From: Streptomyces iakyrus
GTDB taxonomy: Bacteria; Actinomycetota; Actinomycetes; Streptomycetales; Streptomycetaceae
Reading direction: 5' to 3'
Length of the DNA stretch: 64,000 nucleotides
NCBI RefSeq assembly: GCF_000717055.1
Contig: NZ_JNXI01000020.1
Location: 186,001-250,000, forward strand
Numbering within the stretch: position 1 is the stretch's first letter; each line of letters opens with the position of its first letter. The notes beneath the pieces were generated by a model. The model was not told the DNA's origin. It saw only the letters and a list, made by a program, of their open reading frames with translations, and made no database searches. Made by a program: the position numbers and the translations under genes. Shown one piece after another: positions 33,750-42,161 of the stretch.

Positions 33750-35768
33750 CTAGAACGGCAGTTCCCTCGCCCGCACCACCTCCAGCCGCGACACCGCTCG
33801 CGTCAGCACCACGTACAGCCGGTGCAGTCCCCGTTCCTCCGCCTCGGCGATCGCCGCCGGTTCGACGGCCAGGACGTGGTCGTACTCCAGGCCCTTGACC
33901 ACACTCGCCGGCACCAGGGCGACCCGCGCGCCGAGTTCGTCCGGGCCCGCGGCTTCGATGCCGGCCGCGTCCAGTGCCGCCCGCACCCGGGGAACGTCCG
34001 CGTCCGCCGCGACGATCCCGACCGAGCCCTCCCGCCCCAGCGCGTCCCGGACGGCCGTCACGACCGCCCCGGGCACGCCCTCCACGGTCGTCTCCCGCAT
34101 CCGCAACTCCCCGTCACCGCGCAGCGAACGGGCCGCCGGCACCTGCACGTCGAGGCGCTCCAGCAGCCGGTTGGCGAGGCCGACGACGGCCTGCGGCACC
34201 CGGAACCCGGTGGTCAGGGCGACCACGGCCGCGTCCGGTTTCCCCAGGTGCGCGAGGACCGCGGGCCAGGCCCGCGCCGCCCACGGCGTCGTCCCCTGCG
34301 CCAGATCGCCCAGCACCGTCAGCGACCCGAAGCGGGCCCTGCGGGCGATGGCCCGGCACTCCATCGGGGACAGATCCTGCGCCTCGTCGACGACGACGTG
34401 CCCGTACCCTGCCGGATGTGCGATCAGCCCGGCGACCTCGTCGAGCAGCACCAGGTCGGCGGCCGACCAGCGCGCCGACTTCCACGACCGGGGCGGCCGC
34501 TCCCACAGCAGGGCCCGCTGCTCACCGGCGTCGAGGAACCCTTCGGCGGCCGCCGCCAACGCCCCCGCGTCGCCGAGCAGTCCGGCCACGACCTCCTCGG
34601 GCCGCACCCGCGGCCACACGGCGTCGATGTACGCCGACACCGGCCGCGCCCGCTCGACCCGCCGCACCCAGGCGTTCGGCGGCGGTCCGGCCCGCCGCTC
34701 GGCCTGCTCGCGCAGGCAGCGCACGATCCGCGCCCGGACCCGCTCCCGTCCGACCTCGTACGGCGGTTCCTCCTCCCGCACCTCGGCCACGATCCGCGCG
34801 AGCCGCCCCGCCGGCACCCGCCACCGGTAGGCCCCGTCCGGCAGGGCGATCTCCGCGCCATTCCCGTCGGCGCGCACCCTCGCGTACAGCGCACGCCGCA
34901 GCACCCCGGCCATCCGGGCGTCGTGCTTCACGACGGCGGCCCGCTCGTCGTCCACGCCCCGGACCGGACCGCGCGCGATCTCCTCCACCAGGGTCGACTG
35001 CCGCACCCCGGTCTCGCCGAGGGCGGGCAGCACCTCGGCGATGTACGACAGGAAGGTGCGGTTGGGCCCGAGGATCAGCAGACCGCCGCGCCGGATGCGC
35101 TGCGGGTAGGTATAGAGCAGATATGCGGCCCGGTGCAGCCCGACGGCGGTCTTGCCGGTGCCCGGCGCGCCCTGCACGCACACCGACAGCGCCAGATCCC
35201 CCCGGACGAGGTCGTCCTGCTCGGGCTGGATCGTCGCGGCGATGTCCCGCATGGGTCCGACCCTGGGCCGTTCGATCTCCCGGGCGACGATCTCGCTGTC
35301 GCGCGTCTCCCCCTGCTCCAGGTGTTCGTCCTCCAGGCCGGTGAGATCCCCGGAGTCGCCCCGGCTCCCGGGCGCCCACCCGAAGCGCCTGCGCACCACC
35401 ACGCCCTGCGGGTCACGGGCCGACGCCTGGTAGAAGGCGCGGGAGACGGGCGCACGCCAGTCGACGACCAGGGGCGGTTCGGCCGGGTGCTCGGAGATCC
35501 GCAGCCGCCCGATGTGCAACTGCCCCTCGCCGCCCCGCAGGGCCCCGAAGAACAGCGGCCCCTCGGGCAGTTCCCGCAGCGCCTTCGCCCGGCTGCGCAG
35601 CTGGTGTCCGAGGACTTCGGCATCCGCCCCGGACGCGGACACGTCCTCCCCGATGACGACCTGTTCACCGGCGCCCTCGACCATTGCGGCGAGGGCGGTC
35701 CGGCAGCGCTCGTGGTGGGCGCGTTCCCGGTCGAGGACGTGCTGAAGGGCGGGTTCGGTCGAGGTCAT
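33750..35768 (-). CDS. HelD-type UvrD-like helicase/ATPase (RNA polymerase recycling)
   Basis: 672 aa from ATG 35768. An N-terminal coiled-coil arm (VLDRERAHHERCRTALAAMV) leads to LVVDWRAPVSRAFYQA, a HelD hallmark. Walker A is QGAPGTGKTAVGLHR at residues ~199-213, the DExx box is VVVDEAQDLSPMECRA, and the late motifs include LTTGFRVPQAVVGLAN and LYVVLTRAVSRLEVV. HelD proteins pry stalled RNA polymerase off DNA; the streptomycete HelR branch also displaces rifamycins. I saw no rifamycin-associated promoter element just upstream. A TetR gene lies 40 bp upstream on the same strand. Confidence 0.88.
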   Translation of the reverse strand: MTSTEPALQHVLDRERAHHERCRTALAAMVEGAGEQVVIGEDVSASGADAEVLGHQLRSRAKALRELPEGPLFFGALRGGEGQLHIGRLRISEHPAEPPLVVDWRAPVSRAFYQASARDPQGVVVRRRFGWAPGSRGDSGDLTGLEDEHLEQGETRDSEIVAREIERPRVGPMRDIAATIQPEQDDLVRGDLALSVCVQGAPGTGKTAVGLHRAAYLLYTYPQRIRRGGLLILGPNRTFLSYIAEVLPALGETGVRQSTLVEEIARGPVRGVDDERAAVVKHDARMAGVLRRALYARVRADGNGAEIALPDGAYRWRVPAGRLARIVAEVREEEPPYEVGRERVRARIVRCLREQAERRAGPPPNAWVRRVERARPVSAYIDAVWPRVRPEEVVAGLLGDAGALAAAAEGFLDAGEQRALLWERPPRSWKSARWSAADLVLLDEVAGLIAHPAGYGHVVVDEAQDLSPMECRAIARRARFGSLTVLGDLAQGTTPWAARAWPAVLAHLGKPDAAVVALTTGFRVPQAVVGLANRLLERLDVQVPAARSLRGDGELRMRETTVEGVPGAVVTAVRDALGREGSVGIVAADADVPRVRAALDAAGIEAAGPDELGARVALVPASVVKGLEYDHVLAVEPAAIAEAEERGLHRLYVVLTRAVSRLEVVRARELPF

Positions 35769-35808
35769 TCCCCCGAGCGTACGCGAAAAAGTGACCGAGT
35801 TAAATAAA

Positions 35809-36432
35809 TTACCGAGTATCACCAGAGAGGTGCGGCGGCAGCCCGGCCGCGAGCCGGCCGAACGCCCGCTCCGCCGCCGCCACCGCGTCCGGCCGCACGT
35901 CCGCCACCCGCTCCCCCGCCGCGATCCGCCGCCAGTTCTCCAGCGCCAGCACCCGCAGCACGGCCATGATCTGCCCGGCCGCGAGCCGCGCGTCCAGATC
36001 ACCCCCGAGCACCTCGGCGAGCGCGGCCTCCGACCGCTCCTGGTGCGTGTACGCCCGGGCCACCAGGGAGGGCGTCCCGTAGAGCAGGGAGTGGAAGGCG
36101 AGCACGTCGGGATGGTCGCTGAGCCCGGTCACGGGGTCGCCGCGCTCCAGCCCCGCCAGGAAATGCCGCCGCAGCGCCTCCACGGCCGCCCCCTCGCCCT
36201 GCGCGACCACCCGGGCGGCCTCGCCCTCGTGATCGGCGATCCGGTACAGCACCAGGTCCTCCTTGGCCGGGAAGTACCGGAACAGCGTCGGCTTCGAGAT
36301 CTCGGCCGCCGCCGCCACCTCCGCGACGGACACCGCGTCGAACCCCTTCTCCATGAAGAGCCGCACGGCGATGTCCGACACGGTCTCGTACATCCGCTGC
36401 TTCTTGCGCTCACGCAGGCCGGGGTCGCTCAT
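35809..36432 (-). CDS. TetR family regulator
   Basis: 207 aa. HTH: ETVSDIAVRLFMEKGFDAVS then VAAAAEISKPTLFRYFPAKED. The C-terminal domain (ALRRHFLAGLERGDPVTGLS … AAGQIMAVLRVLALENWRR) is of the type common in actinobacterial repressors. Downstream the 40-bp AT-rich gap to the HelD gene holds two direct ACCGAGT repeats (35794-35800, 35811-35817), the second across the TetR stop codon; they could be operator half-sites controlling the helicase. Confidence 0.88.
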   Translation of the reverse strand: MSDPGLRERKKQRMYETVSDIAVRLFMEKGFDAVSVAEVAAAAEISKPTLFRYFPAKEDLVLYRIADHEGEAARVVAQGEGAAVEALRRHFLAGLERGDPVTGLSDHPDVLAFHSLLYGTPSLVARAYTHQERSEAALAEVLGGDLDARLAAGQIMAVLRVLALENWRRIAAGERVADVRPDAVAAAERAFGRLAAGLPPHLSGDTR

Positions 36433-36469
36433 GAGAGGGAGCCTACGCAGTGCCGAAAACCCCTGAGAT

Positions 36470-38764
36470 CTAAGCGAAGGCGCGGGCGAGGTACGGGTTC
36501 GCCGTGGAACGCGTGGGGAGGCCGAGGGAGGCGGTGGCGGCGGCGAGGGTCACCGCGTAGGAGTCCACCGCCCTGCGGACGTTCGGGGCGTCCAGGCTCG
36601 CTCCGGTGACGATGCGGTCCAGGTCGACGTAGGCGGAGCGCACGATCTCCAGCCAGCGGTACACCTGCCAGTCCTTGCGCCAGTCGTGGGTGTACTCGGC
36701 CGGCAGCCGACGCTCCCAGCGGCGGAACATCCGGTCCCTGATCTCCGGCCGGGTCGGCGTGAGGTGCATGTGCCGGACGAGGTCGTACAGGGGGTCGCCG
36801 ACCACGGCCATCTCCCAGTCGATGATCGTCAGCGCGAGGTGGTCGTCGCGGCGTACGAGGTTCCAGGGGTTGAGGTCCCCGTGCAGCAGGGCGGGCTGAC
36901 GCTCGCTCAGCTCGTGACGGGAGAGGATCAGCCGCAAGCGGTCCGCGTCGGGCAGTCCGAGATGCCGGGCCAGTTGCCGGGACTCTTTCGGCAGGCCCCG
37001 CACCAGGGCGATGAGCTGCTCCTGCAACCAGCGGTGGAACCGGCCCTCACCGGCCGTCGGATCGACCTGTCCATACCGCACGCGCGTCAGGGCGCAGAGC
37101 TGGTCCACCAGACTGTCGGCTTCGTGCGGCAACAGGCCGTGGACGGGGTGGTCGGGGGGCCGGCCGACGTCTCGGGGCCCGACGTAGGTGTGCAAGGCGA
37201 AGGTGTCGCTCTGCAACGTCTCGCCCAGTGCGAGCACCCTCGGCGCCGCCACGTCGATGGACGATTCCTCGATCGCCCTCAGCACCGCGTGCTCGCTGAG
37301 AAATCCCCGCTCCCGCCGGCACACGTCGGGCAGCTTCCGCCGGACGACGACGGGCGAGTCGACGCCCGGCACGGTCACCACGGTGTTCAGGTGGGCGGTC
37401 CCCTTGAACACCCTCCCCGCGGGAGCGGCTCCCTCCGCCAGCAGCGCCTCCCGCACCGCGGCCGGCGGGAAGTCGGGGCGCTCCGGCACCCGCCGGTCGG
37501 GCCTCCACTCGAACGCCTTCGCGATCCAGGCCCGGCCGCTGAAGGTCCCGTTCATGCGCGACACCAGCCATCGGAACAGGACCCGCCTGATCTCGCCCTC
37601 ACGCGGCACCCTCGTGAGGCGCAGCGGCTCCGCCGCCGCCTCCAGGGCCCGCCACACCTCCGCGGTCGCCTCGTCCAGGCTCGTCTGCGTGAACGATTCC
37701 CCCAAGGACCGGGCGGCCCGCATCACGTCCGGGAAGACGGACTGGGCCCGCTCGAAGGCCAGGTAGTGCCGGAGGTCCCTGGCCAGGCCGTTGACGGCGG
37801 CCGGACGGATCTCCTGCATGGCCCCGGCCCATGCGTCGACCACGTCGGCCCACTGGTCGGCCGGGTACCGCATGCGCACGAGGTGGGTCGCGAGGTCGTG
37901 CAGCGGGTCGCCGTAGGTGGCGAGCTCCCAGTCGACGCAGATGAGGGGCGGGTCACCCGCGTACGACACGATCACGTTGTCGCGGTGCAGGTCGGCGTGG
38001 AGCAGGCTGTACGGCCGCCGCGCCATCGCCGGAACCCGCCCGGCCAGCTCGGCGAGCGCGTCCTCGGGGATGCCGAGCGCCGCGAACAACCCGCCGAACG
38101 ATGTCCAGTTGGGCCGCCGGATCTGCCGGTCGGCCAGGTGTACCAACGTCTGGAGGAAGCCCTGACTGTCCGTGTGGTTGCGGGGCCAGACGGGAGGGAG
38201 GGCCGGCAGCGCTCCACGCCGTACGTGCGTCATCTGGGCGAGCAGCCCCGCCAGGGCCTGGACGAGCAGGTGGTCGACGGGCTTGCCGTTGCCGCAGACG
38301 CTGGAGAGCGGAACGCCTTCCACGAAGCTGTGGACGGCGAACCCGTCGTGCTTGAGCAGGCATTCCGGCGCGTGCGGCAGGACGCCCCGGACGGCGTCGA
38401 GGATCTCCGCCTCGTTCTGCCACGTCCGGATGACCACGGGCAGCGCGTCCGGACGCCGCCCCCGGACGGTCACCGACGTCCCTGGCTCCCGTCCGACCAG
38501 GCGGGCCATCCCCTCCGTGAGCGGGAGGACGTAGTTCCAGTTGTGGTGGCCGCTGGTCGCCTGCCCCAGCTCGGCGGCCCGTTTCACGAAAGCCCGGCAG
38601 GTGGCGTCGTGCGAGGCGCGCTCCCCGAGAAGAGGACGGGGAAGAGGGGGTGCGCCCACTGGCCGCTCCGGAAGTACGAGAAGGGGGACGGTAAGGCAAA
38701 CCGTAGGTTCGCGGCGGGGGCCGCGCATGGCGGAGTGAGCCGATACGGGTGGTTTGCCACTCAT
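36470..38764 (-). CDS. tandem aminoglycoside-phosphotransferase-like (double kinase) protein
   Basis: 764 aa with two APH/choline-kinase-fold domains. Domain 1 (~50-400) has the Brenner motif SLLHADLHRDNVIVS and the metal-binding ICVDWELATYGDPLHDL. Domain 2 (~440-764) has ALLHGDLNPWNLVRRD and LTIIDWEMAVVGDPLYDLVR. Both keep the catalytic Asp, the Asn and the second Asp, so both could transfer phosphate. Single-domain members are 300-350 aa; the tandem form is unusual. The first ~50 residues are Pro-rich and the true start may lie downstream. The substrate could be an antibiotic, sugar or lipid head group; nothing here tells which. Confidence 0.8.
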   Translation of the reverse strand: MSGKPPVSAHSAMRGPRREPTVCLTVPLLVLPERPVGAPPLPRPLLGERASHDATCRAFVKRAAELGQATSGHHNWNYVLPLTEGMARLVGREPGTSVTVRGRRPDALPVVIRTWQNEAEILDAVRGVLPHAPECLLKHDGFAVHSFVEGVPLSSVCGNGKPVDHLLVQALAGLLAQMTHVRRGALPALPPVWPRNHTDSQGFLQTLVHLADRQIRRPNWTSFGGLFAALGIPEDALAELAGRVPAMARRPYSLLHADLHRDNVIVSYAGDPPLICVDWELATYGDPLHDLATHLVRMRYPADQWADVVDAWAGAMQEIRPAAVNGLARDLRHYLAFERAQSVFPDVMRAARSLGESFTQTSLDEATAEVWRALEAAAEPLRLTRVPREGEIRRVLFRWLVSRMNGTFSGRAWIAKAFEWRPDRRVPERPDFPPAAVREALLAEGAAPAGRVFKGTAHLNTVVTVPGVDSPVVVRRKLPDVCRRERGFLSEHAVLRAIEESSIDVAAPRVLALGETLQSDTFALHTYVGPRDVGRPPDHPVHGLLPHEADSLVDQLCALTRVRYGQVDPTAGEGRFHRWLQEQLIALVRGLPKESRQLARHLGLPDADRLRLILSRHELSERQPALLHGDLNPWNLVRRDDHLALTIIDWEMAVVGDPLYDLVRHMHLTPTRPEIRDRMFRRWERRLPAEYTHDWRKDWQVYRWLEIVRSAYVDLDRIVTGASLDAPNVRRAVDSYAVTLAAATASLGLPTRSTANPYLARAFA

Positions 38765-38912
38765 CTGTATGAGCCTGCGCGAGCTTGTTCGATCGGCCGG
38801 TCGGCCTTCACATACGAACGAGGGCGGGCGATCGACTCAGTCGGTGCACGGTGCGGGAATGCTACACCCACCCGCCCCTCGGCCCTCTCCTGCTTCCCTG
38901 AGCGCCTTTTCG

Positions 38913-39791
38913 CTACTCAGGGCGCTCGGACAACAGGTCCCAGACGGACTCGTACCACTTGCGCATGCTGTCCACGAAGACGCTTCCGGCCGAGTCCGGG
39001 TCGTCGTCCTCCACGTGGTGCGTCAGCGTGGCGCCGAGGCCCAGGACGTCGAGTGCACGCACCTGCTCCCCGCTGTCCAGGACCAGCTCCCGCTCTTCGA
39101 CCAGGTACGGGCCGTGCAGCACCTCGACCCCGTTGATCACGTACAGCTTGAACGCCGGGGTCAGAGGCGCGTGCCGGATCTCCAGCTCCACGGACGGGAC
39201 CAGCTTCGCCGCCTCCAGGTCCCTCAGCACATGGTTCAGGGACTCGGTGCTCCGCCGGGTGATGGTGCGGAAGCGGTCCCTCAGGCGGGGAGCGTCCCCG
39301 CCGCTCACAGCGCGCGGGTAGGGCAGCTCCATCGACGCCGACGGCAGCAGTATGCGCAGGGCGATGCGCTCGGGCGCGATGACACCGGAACGGATCCGCT
39401 CGGCTTGCAGCCGGATGTGGACGTCCAGCGACTCGGACGTCAACGTGTAGGCGTCCAGGGTGACTTCCGGCCGTTCGAACGCGGCGCTGATGAGGGGGCC
39501 GAGCGTGATCACGCGGTCGGGCCGTTGACTGCTCGTCGGCGAGTGGATCCGCTGGGACTTGATCACCTTGGACCCGCTCCCCTGCCGGGACTCGATCCAG
39601 CCCTCGCTCTTCAGCTCCTTGAGGACGCGCTGAACGGTGTCACGGGAGACGCCGAACTCGTCGGCCAGCTCGCGCTGCGGCGGCAGGAGGGAGTTCAGCG
39701 GGTAGCGGCCGCTGGCCATGCGCTCCCGCAACTCGCCCGCGACGCGCTCGAATGATCTGCCGCCGCCCTCGCCGGTGTGCCCCTCACTCAC
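38913..39791 (-). CDS. GntR family regulator, DevA paralogue
   Basis: GTG 39791 gives 292 aa (a TTG at 39839 extends the frame). The winged-helix HTH is FERVAGELRERMASGRYPLN then LADEFGVSRDTVQRVLKELK. The C-terminal domain has the same plan as DevA and DevE: HIRLQAERIRSGVIAPERI, LRILLPSASMELPYP, LTPAFKLYVINGVEVLHG and a final MRKWYESVWDLLSE, but is the most diverged of the three. It is divergent from the 60-aa membrane peptide at 39963. Effector unknown. Confidence 0.82.
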   Translation of the reverse strand: MSEGHTGEGGGRSFERVAGELRERMASGRYPLNSLLPPQRELADEFGVSRDTVQRVLKELKSEGWIESRQGSGSKVIKSQRIHSPTSSQRPDRVITLGPLISAAFERPEVTLDAYTLTSESLDVHIRLQAERIRSGVIAPERIALRILLPSASMELPYPRAVSGGDAPRLRDRFRTITRRSTESLNHVLRDLEAAKLVPSVELEIRHAPLTPAFKLYVINGVEVLHGPYLVEERELVLDSGEQVRALDVLGLGATLTHHVEDDDPDSAGSVFVDSMRKWYESVWDLLSERPE

Positions 39792-39832
39792 ACCGCGACC
39801 GTACCTCTTCACCCAGACGGTCAAACCGCCTT

Positions 39833-39922
39833 CAGTCAACTCGGGCAGTCAACTTGGCGACGAGTTAAGGGATCAGCAGCCCAGGGCAGAACCACACTGC
39901 GACAACCAGTCCAATTGGACTG
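39833..39922. promoter_or_regulatory. operator cluster between GntR paralogue and small peptide gene
   Basis: A tandem CAGTCAACTNGG repeat (39833-39844 and 39846-39857, one mismatch) and a perfect 16-bp palindrome CAGTCCAATTGGACTG (39907-39922) lie in the divergent intergenic region. The CAACT half-site is shared with the devA and devE operators. Confidence 0.55.
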
Positions 39923-39962
39923 CAAGTTGATCGCTTCACGGGAAGTGGTAGCTGGGGGCGCC

Positions 39963-40145
39963 ATGAAACTCGTACAACTGCTGTCCGCACTCCTCGGTCT
40001 GACCTTCGAGCGCGTGATCGAGACCCGCTACGGTACGTCCGGGATGCTCTGCCTGTTCCTCATCGGAGTCGGCCTGCGCACCCGGAACCCGACCTGTCTG
40101 ACCATAGCCGCCGTCCTCCTCGGCCTGTTACTCGCCCAGCACTAG
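39963..40145 (+). CDS. small hydrophobic peptide, two membrane segments (60 aa)
   Basis: ATG 39963 with GGGGG upstream. Two hydrophobic segments (LVQLLSALLGLTF and GMLCLFLIGVGL/ TIAAVLLGLLLA) are separated by short polar loops (ERVIETRYGTS, RTRNPTC). It aligns along nearly its whole length with the peptide at 41937-42125: LLSA, FE, YG, a G[VL]GL/TVG turn and an xNP/SP loop are shared. Both are divergent from a DevA-family GntR gene, so it is a conserved partner and not a chance frame. Function unknown. Confidence 0.7.
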   Translation: MKLVQLLSALLGLTFERVIETRYGTSGMLCLFLIGVGLRTRNPTCLTIAAVLLGLLLAQH

Positions 40146-40154
40146 GGCCGGCAC

Positions 40155-40898
40155 CTAAGCGCGCAGCAGCCTCAGCAACGGCTCCAGGGACTCCAGCACC
40201 ACGTCGGCCCCGGCCACCCTCAGGAGCTTGGCCTTCCTTCCGTTGCGCGCATAACCGAGGAAGGGCACCCCTGCCCGCCCGGCCGCCTCGTGGTCGGACG
40301 GCGTGTCGCCGATCATCAGGGCATCGCCCGGCGCCGCCCCCATCGCGCTCAGCGCCCGGTTCAGACAGTGCGGATCCGGCTTCAGGTGGTGCAGTTCCTG
40401 GGTGCGGCCGTAGATGTGCGGGGCGAAGCAGTCGGCGAGGCCGCGCCCCGCGAGGTACTTGCGGACCACCCGTGGCGAGTTGTTCGTGGTGATGGCCAGG
40501 CGCGCGCCCACGGCGGTCCAGGTGCGGATCAGCGGGTCGGCGTAAGCGGTCGGCCAAGCCGAGGACGCCGCCCGCAGTTCCTCCTGGGTGAGACGCTCCT
40601 CCAGCTCGGCGACGAGGTCGCTGCCGGGGTGCCGGCGGTCCACGGCACGCAGCACCACGTGCGGGTCGAGGGATTCCCGCTCGGCCTCGGTGAGCAGGCC
40701 GTGCAGGCCCCGGCCCTCGAGCCAGGAGACCAGGTCGCTCGCCACCTGCTCCGCCGAGTGTCCGGCGAACAGGCGGCAGATGGGCCCGTCGAAGTCCCAG
40801 AGCACGACACGCGCGCGTCTGGTCAGATCGCGGAGTTCGTACGGATCGTTCTCGGTCTCGATTGTCACCGCACCAGTCTGCGCCGTATCAGGAGTCAC
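40155..40898 (-). CDS. devB: HAD family phosphatase, second gene of devA operon
   Basis: GTG 40898 overlaps the devA stop (GTGA), giving 247 aa; a GTG at 40868 is the alternative. Motif I is VLWDFDGPICRLF, motif II is LAITTNNSPR, motif III lysine is in HLKPDP and motif IV is ALMIGDTPSDHEAA, so it is a complete subfamily-I HAD hydrolase. In S. coelicolor the GntR gene devA is co-transcribed with the phosphatase gene devB and needed for normal aerial development; the overlap, order and family match here. Substrate unknown. Confidence 0.82.
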   Translation of the reverse strand: MTPDTAQTGAVTIETENDPYELRDLTRRARVVLWDFDGPICRLFAGHSAEQVASDLVSWLEGRGLHGLLTEAERESLDPHVVLRAVDRRHPGSDLVAELEERLTQEELRAASSAWPTAYADPLIRTWTAVGARLAITTNNSPRVVRKYLAGRGLADCFAPHIYGRTQELHHLKPDPHCLNRALSAMGAAPGDALMIGDTPSDHEAAGRAGVPFLGYARNGRKAKLLRVAGADVVLESLEPLLRLLRA

Positions 40899-41809
40899 GA
40901 GGAGAGTGTCAGGTCCGTCGTGATGGTTTCCCAGAGGGCGTTGAACCACTTCTGGGATTCCTCCACGAACGCCGCGTCCCGCCGGCCGGACCTCCGGGCG
41001 AAGGAGAACAGCAGGGACTTCGAGCCCAGGACGTCGTACATGTCCAGCGTCCGGCTCCCCCACTCCTCCTCCCGCCTGGTCAGCATGTAGTAGCCCATCA
41101 GGGCCTCTTCCTCGTTGAGCAGGTACAGCTTCACCGGCGGGGTGAACGGCAGCGCCCGGAAACGGACCCGGACGTCCATGCCGTGGGTGGAGCGCAGGGC
41201 GAGCAGGTTGTGCTGCAGGACCTGGCCCTGGGCGTTGCGCATGGCCAGCCAGCGCTGGTGGACGGAGTCGTCCTCGCCGTGGGCCTCGACCGGGACCGGG
41301 AAGGCCAGTTCGATGTCCCGGGACGGGACCAGGATGCGGACGTCGATCGACTCGGGGCGGATGCGCCCCTCGTGGATCAGACGGAGCGGCTCGCCGAGGG
41401 CGACCATCAGTGTCTCCGCGGTGTGGCAGACGACATCGGCGCGCACCTGTCGCGCCGAGAACGCCTCCACCAGGCGCGGCGCCAGGCCCACCATCGTCGG
41501 CTGGGGCTCCCCCCGGGCCGGGGCCGGGGCGGCGATCCGTGGCGGGCTGCCCTTGCTGACGTTGGTGAGCAGACCGTCCTCCTGGAGCACCCGCAGGGCC
41601 TGGCGGACCGCGCCGCGCTCCACGCCGAACTCCTCGGCCAGTTCCGCCTGGGTGGGCAGGCGGTCCCCGGGCTTGAGCTCGCCGGCCCGGATGCGTTCCC
41701 GCAGGCTGTCGGCGATCTCCTGGGGCGATGACCTTCTGCTGCCGTTCACTGCCACGTTCTCCGCCACGCTCTCCTGGGTCACGACCAAAACGCTACAACT
41801 CTGATCCAT
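40895..41809 (-). CDS. devA: GntR family developmental regulator DevA
   Basis: ATG 41809 gives 304 aa; internal GTG codons at 41785 and 41746 (the latter with GGAG) are alternatives. The winged-helix HTH is IADSLRERIRAGELKPGDRL then LAEEFGVERGAVRQALRVLQ. The long C-terminal domain contains MRNAQGQVLQHNLLALRSTH and FTPPVKLYLLNEEEALMGYY, nearly identical to DevE. It is followed by devB with a GTGA overlap. In S. coelicolor DevA represses its own promoter and controls progression to sporulation. The palindrome at 41871-41885 is the likely operator. Confidence 0.83.
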   Translation of the reverse strand: MDQSCSVLVVTQESVAENVAVNGSRRSSPQEIADSLRERIRAGELKPGDRLPTQAELAEEFGVERGAVRQALRVLQEDGLLTNVSKGSPPRIAAPAPARGEPQPTMVGLAPRLVEAFSARQVRADVVCHTAETLMVALGEPLRLIHEGRIRPESIDVRILVPSRDIELAFPVPVEAHGEDDSVHQRWLAMRNAQGQVLQHNLLALRSTHGMDVRVRFRALPFTPPVKLYLLNEEEALMGYYMLTRREEEWGSRTLDMYDVLGSKSLLFSFARRSGRRDAAFVEESQKWFNALWETITTDLTLSS

Positions 41810-41870
41810 CTGGCGGGAGTTGTTTGAAGGTTGTTTATAACTAGGGGCCAAGTGGGGACAACTCAATCAG

Positions 41871-41885
41871 AGTTGGTTGCCAACT
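41871..41885. promoter_or_regulatory. DevA-type operator AGTTGG-TTG-CCAACT
   Basis: Perfect 6-bp arms around 3 bp in the devA/small-peptide intergenic region. Further AGTTG/CAACT half-sites crowd the same 100 bp (for example near 41816, 41858 and 41891). The same 15-bp form occurs upstream of devE at 43152-43166 with TAA in the centre. Confidence 0.65.
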
Positions 41886-41936
41886 TCTCGGAGTTGGCGG
41901 AAGTTTTGCTTCCGGACTTCCGAAGGGGGAACACCG

Positions 41937-42125
41937 ATGCCCGCCCTCGCTCTCCTCTCCGCCGCCTTCGTCGTCGCCTTCGAGCAGCTCGTCCAGTGGA
42001 AGTACGGTCCGGCCGGCATCGTGGGCCTGATCCTTCTCACCGTGGGCGTCAAGGCCAAGAGCCCGGCCGTCAGCTCCGCGGGAGCGGTCGTGCTCGCGCT
42101 GCTGATGACGGGGCCCGCCCGATGA
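41937..42125 (+). CDS. small hydrophobic peptide, two membrane segments (62 aa)
   Basis: ATG 41937 follows GAAGGGGGA, a strong ribosome-binding site. Sequence features: LALLSAAFVVAFEQLV, a YGPAG turn, IVGLILLTVGV, the loop KAKSPAV and AVVLALLM. It is homologous to the peptide at 39963-40145 and lies divergent from devA in the same geometry. The product should sit in the membrane. Its role is not known to me; a link with DevA signalling is inference. Confidence 0.72.
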   Translation: MPALALLSAAFVVAFEQLVQWKYGPAGIVGLILLTVGVKAKSPAVSSAGAVVLALLMTGPAR

Positions 42126-42161
42126 GTCACCGCGCCACCCCGGAACGACCCGTGGGAGACG

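Noticed and set aside
33144..35807. 887-codon plus-strand frame over RraA and HelD genes
   Set aside because: Arg/Pro/His-rich translation with no motif, fully antisense to two genes with clear family motifs.
36686..39136. 816-codon plus-strand frame over the double-APH gene
   Set aside because: Antisense shadow of a protein with two intact kinase motifs; no ribosome-binding site or domain.
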